64,000 nt of DNA from Rariglobus hedericola (GTDB lineage Bacteria > Verrucomicrobiota > Verrucomicrobiia > Opitutales > Opitutaceae): the NCBI RefSeq assembly GCF_007559335.1, contig NZ_VMBG01000002.1, positions 1,046,501-1,110,500 on the forward strand, written 5' to 3'. The notes below the pieces were generated by a model, which was not told the origin of the DNA, made no database searches, and saw only the letters and a program-made list of their open reading frames with translations. Both the position numbers and the translations under genes were made by a program. Below are positions 1-8,107 of this stretch, piece after piece (within the stretch, counting starts at the first letter, position 1; the number at the start of each line of letters is the position of its first letter).

Positions 1-1679
1 ACAAGGCTTTTGCCCGCGGGGATGCCACCGGTGTTATCGATAATGAATCGGAAGTAAGGATCGCCGCTACCGTTGCCGTATCGGAGATCTTTTACCTCGA
101 GCACATCGCTGCTGCTCCATGCGAAGTTGGTGGCAACGCTGCCGGCGTGACCCTGGAGTTCAACTTGACTGTATTCAGGACGCTGGATGCCGACCTCGTA
201 TTTGGCCGGAAGCATGTCGGTGGTATACGGATTCCAAAGCACGACCATCGGGTAGACCCCTAGGGCAATACGTTGTCCATTTGCGTCTCCTTCAGGAGCC
301 AGATAGCGAAAGCCCAGCAACGCATAAGACATGATGGGGGATATACCCACATTGGTGGGAACAGGACGGCTATACGCCGGGATCTTGGTCATGGTGGGCA
401 CGCGGGGTGTCAGACCTTGATTGCTCGTCAGATCGCCAATGGGCGCCCAGGTTTGAGCGAACGAGCGGAGCTGACCCCAAGTGGGCAGACCGTATTCATT
501 GCTGGGGTCGGACGGCGTGCTGGGTTCGGGGGTGAAAAGGAATGCCGTATCGGCGGGGGTGGTCGCTCCTGTCGCAAGCACTGCCGAGAGATCCTTTTTT
601 AAGCCGCCGGCATAGGTGTCGGAAAGAAGTGAAAGCGACGTGCCAGTGAGATCGTGGAATCGATATTTTACTGCGGTATTAAGCGCGGCCATATTGACAG
701 GATTGATCAGAAGAAGCTGATTCGTGTTCAGGACTTCCTTTAGCATGTTTGAAGCGGGGTCGTAGGCGCTGCCGATTAAGTCGGCGGTCGTAAAGGCAGC
801 GGTGCTTCCCGCAGGGTTTTTACCATCAATGAGCTCTATTGCGGTGCGTTGCGTAGAGACAAAAGAAAGAGGGGCCTGCGCTGCGGACGGCTTGGGAAGA
901 TTGATTCGTGCTTTGGTGCCCTCGTCACCTATCCACCAAGCATAAGCCCCTACGGCAACATCAGTGGCGCTGCCGCCTGGGACGATATCTTTGGGCACGG
1001 AAACATCTACCAGGGGCGCCACCACGTAATCACGGGAATCGATAACCGAATTAGGGCCCACTAAAATACGTGCGGGGAGATTTTTTACCTTGGCGTCGGT
1101 CGCGAGCGCGGTGCCGCCGCCTAAAACTACGGGATCTGTCGGGGTAAACGTGATGCCGGTGCCTTTGGTGGTAATTTGACCGCTGGTCGCCGCTACGAAG
1201 GTGGTGGTTTCATTGCCGCTCACCAGCCAGTTAAGCAGACGGGCTTGGGAGCCTTTTGTAACATAGGGATCGCCGGTGTTAGCGGCATAATAATTAGCAA
1301 GGTTGGTTTGGATTTCCGTTGGCGTTTCGTCGTATTTGTTGGGATTGCCAAATCCACCCACGGGAACGCCGTTGCCGAAGGCGCCGGTCCAGCGGCCGCT
1401 GGGAGTCGTGTAGGCCGGAGTCGTGGTATCTGCGATGTCTGAGCGTGCCGTGGTGCGTTGGTCGGGGCCGGCGTGTTTTTGGAGTTGGCCGATGGCGATG
1501 TTCAGCGCCATGAGGGCGTTTTGGCGGGCTTGGGCTATGTTTTGGTTGTTGCTTGCGACTTGGGTTTCTACACGGGTCAGCGAGGCAAGGGAAACGAGCA
1601 GCAGCACCAGAAACGCGAGTAGCGTGATCGTGATGATCAGGGCGAAGCCCTTGGAGTGGGTTTTGGCAGATAGCTGCAT
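1..1679 (-). CDS. Verru_Chthon cassette A-like prepilin-type protein (3' part cut by window edge)
   Basis: The frame is open from the ATG at 1679 to the left edge, giving 559 residues and no stop. The N-terminus has a short basic leader followed by KGFALIITIT and a hydrophobic helix to about residue 30, which is a type IV prepilin/pseudopilin cleavage and anchor segment. Position +5 is not Glu, as in GspK-like minor pseudopilins. Residues 50-75 contain the ALNIAIGQLQKHAGPDQR stretch typical of the large verrucomicrobial Verru_Chthon cassette protein A family; the rest is Ser/Thr/Gly-rich with many WNPY-like turns. The probable role is a pseudopilin-like envelope or secretion component; the exact function is unknown. 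The family assignment rests on recall of the motif. Confidence 0.8.
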   Translation of the reverse strand, partial: MQLSAKTHSKGFALIITITLLAFLVLLLVSLASLTRVETQVASNNQNIAQARQNALMALNIAIGQLQKHAGPDQRTTARSDIADTTTPAYTTPSGRWTGAFGNGVPVGGFGNPNKYDETPTEIQTNLANYYAANTGDPYVTKGSQARLLNWLVSGNETTTFVAATSGQITTKGTGITFTPTDPVVLGGGTALATDAKVKNLPARILVGPNSVIDSRDYVVAPLVDVSVPKDIVPGGSATDVAVGAYAWWIGDEGTKARINLPKPSAAQAPLSFVSTQRTAIELIDGKNPAGSTAAFTTADLIGSAYDPASNMLKEVLNTNQLLLINPVNMAALNTAVKYRFHDLTGTSLSLLSDTYAGGLKKDLSAVLATGATTPADTAFLFTPEPSTPSDPSNEYGLPTWGQLRSFAQTWAPIGDLTSNQGLTPRVPTMTKIPAYSRPVPTNVGISPIMSYALLGFRYLAPEGDANGQRIALGVYPMVVLWNPYTTDMLPAKYEVGIQRPEYSQVELQGHAGSVATNFAWSSSDVLEVKDLRYGNGSGDPYFRFIIDNTGGIPAGKSL

Positions 1680-1829
1680 GGGGAGCGTGCGTAAAGTGGG
1701 GCGGGGTTTCTGGCCAAGGTGTGAACCTGACTAAAAACGGGGTATGGGCAGACACTGTCCTGCGGAGGAGCGGAGTGTCAGGTTATTCTCCGAGGACAAA
1801 AAATTTCTTGAGGGATTCGTTTAAACAAT

Positions 1830-1865
1830 CTGCGCAGGCCGGTTGCGGCTGGACGGCCTGCGCAG
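1830..1865. repeat. Perfect 12-bp inverted repeat, 12-nt loop
   Basis: CTGCGCAGGCCG (1830-1841) is followed after 12 nt by CGGCCTGCGCAG (1854-1865), an exact reverse complement. There is no adjacent U-tract in either direction, so it is not a classical terminator; it could be a REP-like palindrome or a structured leader. Confidence 0.75.
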
Positions 1866-1963
1866 GTGGGGTGGGGGATGATTCCGGCGTTTGTGGGGTG
1901 ATGAGGTTTTTGGAAACAAGGAGCCGTTTTTGGTGCGTCATAGCTCGCGGCGTTTATTGGAAT

Positions 1964-1980
1964 CGCGGCTTAAAGCCGCG
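1964..1980. repeat. GC-rich palindrome beyond the dehydrogenase stop
   Basis: CGCGGCT TAA AGCCGCG, a 7-bp perfect stem with a 3-nt loop, lies 7 nt after the stop codon of the minus-strand dehydrogenase. It may act as a terminator or mRNA-stabilising hairpin. The following bases are not a U-tract. Confidence 0.55.
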
Positions 1981-1987
1981 CCTGCAT

Positions 1988-3001
1988 TCAGACCTTCGAC
2001 CAGTCGAACACGGCGCCGGTGTAGACTTCCTTTTGCGTGGCGAGGCCTTCGTAAACGGCGTGGCAGTCGGCCGGGCTTGCGAGGTGCGTGAGCAGCGGAT
2101 CGATGCTGAGCTTGTTGCGCGAGAGCAGGCGGAGGAGCTGTTGAATGTTGTTTTCGATCGAGTGTTTGTAGAGGCCTTGCGGATGGGCGAGGGTGGGGAA
2201 ACGCCATTCAAGCGCGCCTTTCACGGCGGCGGCTCCGAGGGCGAGGTGGATGCCACTCAGGAAAGCGGTGACCTCGGCGGTGTAGGGTGCGCGTGGGCTG
2301 CCCAGCAGAACGATCTCGCTCTGGACGCCCGCGACTTTGGGGGCGGAGTCTAGGGCGACGGCGGAAAGTCCGGTGGCTTCGATGACGGCAGCGCACATGC
2401 GACCACCCGTGATCGCGGCAACCTGCTCCTTCAAGTCGGAGCCGCCGGCGAGCACGTGCGGGATGCCGCAGGCTTTGGCTTGTTCGCGACGGCGGGGCGA
2501 CGGGTCGATGGCGATGACTTCGCAACCGGCCAGGCCGAAGAGTTGGGCGGAGAGATTGCCGACGAGACCGAGACCGATCACGGCGACGAAATCGCCGAGC
2601 TCGGCTTCGGAGACGCGCGAGGCGGCGATGGAGATGGCGGCCATGCGTGCGAAGACGGCTTTGACAGGATCCAGACCCTCGGGAACAGGAACGGCCATGT
2701 GGTCGGTGTAGGTGTGCTTGGCGTGTTTGCCGAAGGTGAGCACGCGCTGACCGATGCTCACATTTTTGGCTTCGGGACCATGGGCTATCACGCGACCGAC
2801 CGAGCCGTAGCCGGGGCAGTGCGGCAGGGGAGCCCAACCTTCGATGCCGGCGCGGCAGGCCAGCTCGGTGCCGGCGCTGACGATGCTGTATTCGGTCTCG
2901 ATGATGATATCGGTCGGCTTGACGATTTCAGGCATCGGGAACGACTGAAGCTCGGCACGGCCGGCTTCGGGAAACATGACGCGGAAGGAGGTCTTATTCA
3001 T
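1988..3001 (-). CDS. Zinc-type medium-chain alcohol dehydrogenase family protein
   Basis: 337 residues, the normal size for the MDR superfamily. The N-terminal GroES-like domain carries the GTELACRAG segment (about residue 44) and the CPGYGSVGRVIAHG motif (about 63-76); the Rossmann nucleotide-binding fold starts at VIGLGLVG (about 141) with an acidic ID at the end of the second strand, which favours NAD(H). It is likely a sugar or polyol dehydrogenase, given the sialate O-acetylesterase gene immediately upstream (27-nt gap, same strand), and the two are probably cotranscribed. Substrate cannot be read from sequence. Confidence 0.85.
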   Translation of the reverse strand: MNKTSFRVMFPEAGRAELQSFPMPEIVKPTDIIIETEYSIVSAGTELACRAGIEGWAPLPHCPGYGSVGRVIAHGPEAKNVSIGQRVLTFGKHAKHTYTDHMAVPVPEGLDPVKAVFARMAAISIAASRVSEAELGDFVAVIGLGLVGNLSAQLFGLAGCEVIAIDPSPRRREQAKACGIPHVLAGGSDLKEQVAAITGGRMCAAVIEATGLSAVALDSAPKVAGVQSEIVLLGSPRAPYTAEVTAFLSGIHLALGAAAVKGALEWRFPTLAHPQGLYKHSIENNIQQLLRLLSRNKLSIDPLLTHLASPADCHAVYEGLATQKEVYTGAVFDWSKV

Positions 3002-3028
3002 GGGAGGAAAAAAGGGGGCTGGCGTTGC

Positions 3029-5050
3029 TCAGTAACGGGTGGTCTGGCTCGTGATCGGGAAATCGTCGGTGCGGAACGGCGATGCGGGGAAGCCGGCGCC
3101 GTTGTAGAGGTTGCACGTCGGGTTACCGGCCCAGGCGTAGCGCACGGCGACGGGGGCCGTCACCTGTGCGGATGAAACAATGACTTGGTTGCCCTCGATT
3201 TTCGCCTCGGCCCAGACCCACTTGCGATCGGCGCCGCAGATGGCGAAACCTTCGAGCGCTCCGGGGTTGTTGCGCACGATTGGAGCCGTTGCGCCGGTCG
3301 CCGAGTCCACGCTGTAAGTCGCAGGCAGCGCCTTCGCGACAAGGCCGCCGTCGGTCTGCTTGAAGGCGAGGCGGATTTTGCCGCCGTCGATTTTTGCGGC
3401 TTGGAAAACGGGGCCGGAAAACGGGACGGACTGGCCGTAGGTTTGTGCGAGGGCGATGGCGGCGAGGCGGGCGCCGACGTCGGCTTTGTTCTGCGGGTGA
3501 ACGTTGTTGGCATCACCGACGTCGATGAGCACGGCCTGGCCGGTGTTGGCCACGGCGAGGGTGAGGGATTGGGATTCGCGCAACTCGGCCCAGTTGGCAT
3601 CGCCCGGCATCGGTTGCTTGCCGGTCATGTTGGCGAGCTGGCAGAACAGGAACGGGAAATCGCCCTGACCCCAGCGCGTGCGCCAGTCTTTGATGAGGAG
3701 CGGGAAGGCGGTGCGATACTGGTAGGCGCGGCCGACGTTGCTCTCGCCCTGATACCAGACGACGCCTTTGAGCGCGTAAGGAATGAGCGGGTGAATCATC
3801 GAGTTGTAGAGACGACTCGGGCCCTGCCATGACCACGGCTCGGAGCCGGGATTCACGGGCATCGTGGCTTTTTCGGCTTCCGAAAGAGCGGGCAGGGCGA
3901 ACTCGGTTTTCTGTTCCCAACCGCCGGCACCGGCCTGGAGTTTGCCGAGGTTGATGGCTGCGGGAACGTGAACATCACCGGAGGCGTTGAAGATACGGAT
4001 GGCGATCACCGCTTCGCCGGCGGTGACCTGCGCGGCGGGAATCGTGTGACGGCGGTCGCCACGCGTCTTGGCCGCTTGTTCAAGCGAAGTAGAGCTGACG
4101 AGCGTGCCGTTCCAGTAAACCTCGTCGGTGCCGCGCTGCCATTCGCTCAATGAAATGCTCAGGTTCTTGCCGGCTTGTTCGGGCGATACCTGCACGGTGC
4201 GGCGGAGCCAGATCGCGCCCGGGGCGCCGAGCTTGCCGGGAATGACGGCGGGCTTCCAACCGTCGGCTGAGGACGGAACACCCGAGTAAGGATGATCTTT
4301 GCGACCGGTGGTCTCCAACCAGTCGGGGTAGCCGAGCACGTAGGTGCGAAGGCGGCGTGAATAGGTGCGGAGATCGGATTCGGCTTTTTCGGCACCGGCT
4401 TTCAACTCGGGATCGGAGTCGAGAGCTTCTTTGCTGGTCCAGGTTTCGACGGGGGTGCCGCCCCACGAAGAATGAATGACGCCGACAGGGGCCTTGAGCG
4501 CGCGCTGAACATTTTTGCCGAAGTAATAACCGACGGCGGTGAGGCCGGCTGACGTCTCGGGCGAGGCCAGAACCCATTTGCCATTGAAGCCGGTGATCGG
4601 GGTGGCGGACTCGTTCTTGGTGACGGTGAAAATGCGGAGGAGCGGATTGGCCGAGGCGGCGATTTCGGCGGCGGCGTTGTTGGTGCTTTTGAGCGTCCAC
4701 TCCATGTTGGACTGGCCGGAGGCGAGCCACACTTCGCCGACAACGACGTCGGCAATGGTCAGCGTGTTCTTGCCCTGCACGACGAGGCTGAACGGCCCGG
4801 GTCCGCTGCGGCTGAGATCGAGCATGGCTTCCCAACGTCCCGTGTCACCCGTGGTGGCGCTTGCCTTGGCGGAGCCAAGGGTGACGGAGATTTTTTCGCC
4901 CGGTTCTCCGCGACCCCAGACGGGGACCTTGGCGGATTTTTGCAGCACCGCGTGGTCAGAGAAAATCGCCGGCAACGTGACATCGGCAAAAGCGGTCGAG
5001 GTCAGTGCAGCGGGAACGGCGAGCAGGGCAAGGAAACGGGGCAGGCGCAT
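3029..5050 (-). CDS. Secreted sialate O-acetylesterase (SASA/DUF303 family)
   Basis: 673 residues with a clear Sec signal peptide (basic start, hydrophobic stretch, cleavage near TAFA-DVT). The catalytic nucleophile motif GQSNMEW lies near residue 114; WYQGESNVGR and the late NNVHPQNK (catalytic His) complete the SGNH-type active site. The central insertion between the two halves resembles the galactose-binding-like jelly roll seen in this family. It removes O-acetyl groups from sugars in the periplasm or outside the cell, helping degrade acetylated polysaccharides. It is followed by a sugar-type dehydrogenase gene on the same strand. Confidence 0.92.
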   Translation of the reverse strand: MRLPRFLALLAVPAALTSTAFADVTLPAIFSDHAVLQKSAKVPVWGRGEPGEKISVTLGSAKASATTGDTGRWEAMLDLSRSGPGPFSLVVQGKNTLTIADVVVGEVWLASGQSNMEWTLKSTNNAAAEIAASANPLLRIFTVTKNESATPITGFNGKWVLASPETSAGLTAVGYYFGKNVQRALKAPVGVIHSSWGGTPVETWTSKEALDSDPELKAGAEKAESDLRTYSRRLRTYVLGYPDWLETTGRKDHPYSGVPSSADGWKPAVIPGKLGAPGAIWLRRTVQVSPEQAGKNLSISLSEWQRGTDEVYWNGTLVSSTSLEQAAKTRGDRRHTIPAAQVTAGEAVIAIRIFNASGDVHVPAAINLGKLQAGAGGWEQKTEFALPALSEAEKATMPVNPGSEPWSWQGPSRLYNSMIHPLIPYALKGVVWYQGESNVGRAYQYRTAFPLLIKDWRTRWGQGDFPFLFCQLANMTGKQPMPGDANWAELRESQSLTLAVANTGQAVLIDVGDANNVHPQNKADVGARLAAIALAQTYGQSVPFSGPVFQAAKIDGGKIRLAFKQTDGGLVAKALPATYSVDSATGATAPIVRNNPGALEGFAICGADRKWVWAEAKIEGNQVIVSSAQVTAPVAVRYAWAGNPTCNLYNGAGFPASPFRTDDFPITSQTTRY

Positions 5051-5076
5051 AGGGGTAAAGTTTAACGGCTGGTGCA

Positions 5077-5100
5077 GAGGCAGGGACGCATCCCTGCCTC
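5077..5100. repeat. Perfect 10-bp hairpin palindrome between two minus-strand genes
   Basis: GAGGCAGGGA - CGCA - TCCCTGCCTC. There is a perfect 10-bp stem with a tetraloop and no U-tract, in the 75-bp space between the small secreted protein gene and the esterase start. It may be a REP-like element or a terminator lacking a tail. Confidence 0.7.
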
Positions 5101-5125
5101 GAGGATGACAGATTCTGCAGGCGGT

Positions 5126-5743
5126 TTATTCCTTGATGACGCAATCGATGATCAAGAAGCCGGCGAGGGCTTCGCCGGCGTATTGAAAGCGGACACCGGA
5201 AATGCTGGCGAGCTGGTCGGGCGTCACCTTCAGGCCGGTCAATGAATTGGCGACGGCGATCTTAACCAACTGCGAGCCGGAGGCGGGGGAAGTCTCGAGG
5301 ACGTTGGCCATGGTGCTGAAGCCGCCATGCACCGTCTCGCCGGTCTTGGTGAGGAAGGTGAGCGCGAGTTGCAGGGGCTGGGCGACGGTGGCGGCGGCGC
5401 CCAAGGCGGTTTTACCGGGCTTGAGATTGATCAAGACCTCGCCGGACTTGAGGGCTTTTTCCGAGAGGGCGAAGCCGCTGCCGGCGGTAGAGGTAAGGAT
5501 GAGTCCGGCGTAAGGCTTGGTGTCGGCGGATACGCTCACCTGCAGAATCGAGGTGCCCTTCTCGGTGCCGGGGATTTCTCCGGTGGTCGGGCCGCTCCAG
5601 GCGGAGGCTTTCCAGCCATCGGCGAATCCATCTTTCGGTGAGAACACAGCAAGTTTGCCTTCGGCCATCGCACCCAAAGGAAGCAAGGCGATGACGACGA
5701 CGGATAGCAGGAGGGAGCGCAGGCGATGGGTGACGGTTTTCAT
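5126..5743 (-). CDS. Small secreted protein of unknown function
   Basis: 205 residues. The open frame extends far upstream, but the ATG at 5743 begins a clean signal peptide (MKTVTHRLRSLLL, then a hydrophobic core ending PLGAMA-EGK), so I start there. The mature part looks like a beta-sandwich: short alternating hydrophobic strands, with SAWSGPTTGEIPGTEKG near the N-terminus and LIIDCVIKE at the C-terminus, similar in style to carbohydrate-binding-like domains of verrucomicrobial secreted proteins. It precedes the esterase gene and may be cotranscribed with it. I do not recognise a named family. Confidence 0.7.
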   Translation of the reverse strand: MKTVTHRLRSLLLSVVVIALLPLGAMAEGKLAVFSPKDGFADGWKASAWSGPTTGEIPGTEKGTSILQVSVSADTKPYAGLILTSTAGSGFALSEKALKSGEVLINLKPGKTALGAAATVAQPLQLALTFLTKTGETVHGGFSTMANVLETSPASGSQLVKIAVANSLTGLKVTPDQLASISGVRFQYAGEALAGFLIIDCVIKE

Positions 5744-6073
5744 GGGATAAAAATTAAGGGAGGTGACGGTTGCCGGTATCAGCTCAACGCCGGATGCGGC
5801 ATCGAACGACCGGGCGCGCTGGCACCGGATAAGGAGGTAGGAGACTGACGGGCTTTTTCTAGGGCGGGGGCCAATGCAAGGATAGCGTGGAGTAGGCTGG
5901 GTGTTTCCATTCTCGTTCAATCGTTCGAACAAATCTGCGGAAGCGAGTAGTCCGGCTGTGGCGGTGACGAGGGGCGCAATCTCGATGCGCGTGAAGCGGT
6001 TGTCTGGCATTCCCGCCGGCCCGGCATCGATGCCCGCAAATTTTGGATACGCCGCAAAACCGGTAAAAGGCTT
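5744..6073. other. 330-bp divergent intergenic region
   Basis: No credible gene. It separates a minus-strand secreted protein from the plus-strand GntR-LacI regulator and should contain both promoters. It includes TCGTTCAATCGTTCGAAC (5913-5930), a repeated TCGTTC unit that ends in the GTTCGAAC palindrome and continues into the TTCGAACAAA motif. Confidence 0.6.
5924..5933 (+). promoter_or_regulatory. TTCGAACAAA motif, copy 1 (candidate operator)
   Basis: The decamer TTCGAACAAA occurs here upstream of the GntR-LacI regulator and again at 8016-8025 upstream of the adjacent GH74-like gene, each followed by an ATCTG. Shared flanking of regulator and target is what an autoregulated local operator would look like. 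This is inference from two copies only. Confidence 0.35.
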
Positions 6074-7987
6074 GTGGGCGCGGCCAAGGAAGGTTTGAGA
6101 CATCAGTCCATGCCCCCTGGAAATGTAGTGTCCGACGCGATTCTTGTTCTGCGCGAATGGTTGGACGGATCGAAATTCAAGCCGGGCGCACGTCTGCCCT
6201 CGGAGCGTTTGCTGGGCCGGCAACTCGGTCTCAAACATAACGCGGTGAACCGCGCGATGGGCCGCCTGATTGCGGAAGGCCTGGTGCAGCGCGAAGGCTA
6301 TAAATTGTATTATGCCGGGCAGGCTACGCGGGTGTTCACCGCGTTCACGTGCGACCTGATTTTGGGACGACGTTCCATTCATCTTAAGAGTTATCGGAAG
6401 CTGGCGAAGGAACTGGAGATGGATCTGCGCATTCATCCCTACGAGTCGGTGGATACGGCGCTGGGGCACATGCAGGCGCTTGATGTGCCGTCCACGGAGT
6501 GCGTGTTGTTCGACGCCCCGCACGGTTTCTCGGTTTCGTCCTGGGCCTTGGGCATGGAGCGGTTGCTCGCACATGGGGTTCCCGCGATCAGCATCCGGCA
6601 GCAGGCGGGTAAAATTCCGTGTGTTCAGGCGGATTTTACGGGTGCGCTTGAGATGGCGTTTTCCCATCTGCGATCGCTGGGGCATGAAGACGTGGCGTTA
6701 CTGACGATTGCTCCGCGCGCATCGGTTTCGATTGAGATTCATGACATGTGGTTGTCATTGGCGCGTCAGAAAGGCGGGCGTGAGATGGCCAAGCGCATGG
6801 CCTTCTACGATGATGATCGCGAAGATGTGCGCGCCTTCGTTAAGAAGCTCACGGGTGAGTGGAAAAGCGTGACTGCGGTGATTGTGTATTCCGTTTATGA
6901 GGCGGTCGCGGCACATTTGGTGGAGGAGCTGACGCGCGTTAAGCGACGGGTGCCGGAGGATATTTCAGTGATTTGCCTGGGTGACTTGCCGTTACTGGCA
7001 ACGGTGACACCGCCGATCAGCGCGGTGGCATTTGATTTTGCGGCGATGCATGAAATCGCATTTCGACTGGGCCAGCGGCTGGCACGTAGAAAACACATCG
7101 CGGGATTGCTGCCTCCCTTCCCGTGTTTGCGCATGGACGCGCATTTGCTCCTGCGGCAGTCCACGGCTCCGACGGCCTCGTTTGTGCCGCCGAAAAAACA
7201 CAAGGTCACGGAAGCGTCCACGGCCATTTCCTTTGGCAGTCCGGTTGTTAACCCCACTGAGCTGAAGCAAACGTTCAGGGAACTGTTAAAGCGTCCTTAT
7301 GGGCTGGTGATCACCACGGAGGCGTCGCGTTTCACGGCAATCGATCTGACTCCCTACATGAACCGGAGCCTGCATTACCGGAAGGGATGGCTCGGCGACC
7401 TGCCGCTTCCTCATCTGACGGAAGGCCGGCATCTGATCCACGGAGTGCCGTTTAATGTGTTGGGCGGACCGGCGCGCACGGATCGTGGCGCGATTGTTTT
7501 TCACTCGGCAACAAATGAAACGGGCAGCGCCCGCGGTTTACCTTCGCGTCTTAAGATACCGATCGGAACGCATGCGGATGCAGTCTATTTTTTGCATGGG
7601 TGCGGTTACACGCGATATCTGGCGAATTTCGCGACCTACACGTTTTATGCGGGAAAGAAGCAGCTGGGCAGCGTGCCGTTGATTGCACTTGGACTTCCTC
7701 CGCATGATTCGGACGCGGTCCAGTTTCAGCGCGATTTACAGAAGGCGAATATCCAGGACTGGTGGCCTGATTTTCCGCACCACGATTTTACGGCGGCGCG
7801 GCAGGCGCCCATCGTTGCCGAACAGGAGGACGGCGTCATTCAACGCTACGCGTATCTTTACACGCTTGAGTGGCGGAATCCTTTTCCGAAGTTGAAGATC
7901 ACGCATTTAGAGATCACGTCGGATCCCACCCAGCCGACGACCTTGGGGTTGTTGGCCATGTCGATTGTGAGAAAGCGTGATGAGTGA
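6074..7987 (+). CDS. GntR-type HTH / LacI-type sensor regulator with extra C-terminal NPCBM-like domain
   Basis: 637 residues, about 260 longer than an AraR-type GntR-LacI regulator. Residues about 20-80 form the winged helix (PGARLPSERLLGRQLGL, then NRAMGRLIAEGLVQREG); about 90-370 are a LacI/periplasmic-binding-like sensor with LRSLGHEDVALLT and VPEDISVICLGD. From about 395 on there is a separate domain (FNVLGGPARTDRGAIVF, then IPIGTHADAVYFLHGC and a WWPDFP stretch) that resembles the NPCBM-like beta-sandwich found with glycosidases. The start is a GTG at 6074 with AAAAGG close by; ATG 6110 is an equally reasonable start. It probably controls the neighbouring glycosidase gene in response to a sugar. 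Confidence 0.82.
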   Translation: MGAAKEGLRHQSMPPGNVVSDAILVLREWLDGSKFKPGARLPSERLLGRQLGLKHNAVNRAMGRLIAEGLVQREGYKLYYAGQATRVFTAFTCDLILGRRSIHLKSYRKLAKELEMDLRIHPYESVDTALGHMQALDVPSTECVLFDAPHGFSVSSWALGMERLLAHGVPAISIRQQAGKIPCVQADFTGALEMAFSHLRSLGHEDVALLTIAPRASVSIEIHDMWLSLARQKGGREMAKRMAFYDDDREDVRAFVKKLTGEWKSVTAVIVYSVYEAVAAHLVEELTRVKRRVPEDISVICLGDLPLLATVTPPISAVAFDFAAMHEIAFRLGQRLARRKHIAGLLPPFPCLRMDAHLLLRQSTAPTASFVPPKKHKVTEASTAISFGSPVVNPTELKQTFRELLKRPYGLVITTEASRFTAIDLTPYMNRSLHYRKGWLGDLPLPHLTEGRHLIHGVPFNVLGGPARTDRGAIVFHSATNETGSARGLPSRLKIPIGTHADAVYFLHGCGYTRYLANFATYTFYAGKKQLGSVPLIALGLPPHDSDAVQFQRDLQKANIQDWWPDFPHHDFTAARQAPIVAEQEDGVIQRYAYLYTLEWRNPFPKLKITHLEITSDPTQPTTLGLLAMSIVRKRDE

Positions 7988-8015
7988 CATGAAGGGCCCG
8001 CGAGTTCGCTAAATT

Positions 8016-8025
8016 TTCGAACAAA
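8016..8025 (+). promoter_or_regulatory. TTCGAACAAA motif, copy 2 (candidate operator)
   Basis: Identical decamer to the one at 5924-5933, here in the 120-bp gap between the regulator and the GH74-like gene, 82 bp before the chosen start codon. It would be well placed for control of the glycosidase by the adjacent regulator. Confidence 0.35.
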
Positions 8026-8107
8026 AATCTGAGAGTTTTAGAAAACGAAACGATATTTTGTGGGCGAGCCTCGTCGGCGTCGGTTCGCCTGGTCAGTTTT
8101 TATTTTT

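Larger units (their letters stand above)
1680..1987. other. 308-bp intergenic region with several inverted repeats
   Basis: No credible gene. It contains AACCTGAC (1724-1731) facing GTCAGGTT (1777-1784), a perfect 12-bp inverted repeat at 1830-1865 and a GC-rich palindrome at 1964-1980 just past the stop of the dehydrogenase gene. It lies between two minus-strand genes, so it should hold the terminator of the dehydrogenase transcript and the promoter of the prepilin-like gene; I cannot identify a convincing -35/-10 pair. Confidence 0.6.

Noticed and set aside
5744-6685. N-terminal extension of the small secreted protein gene to 6685
   Set aside because: The extension has no sensible composition, is antisense to the regulator gene, and the signal peptide begins at 5743.
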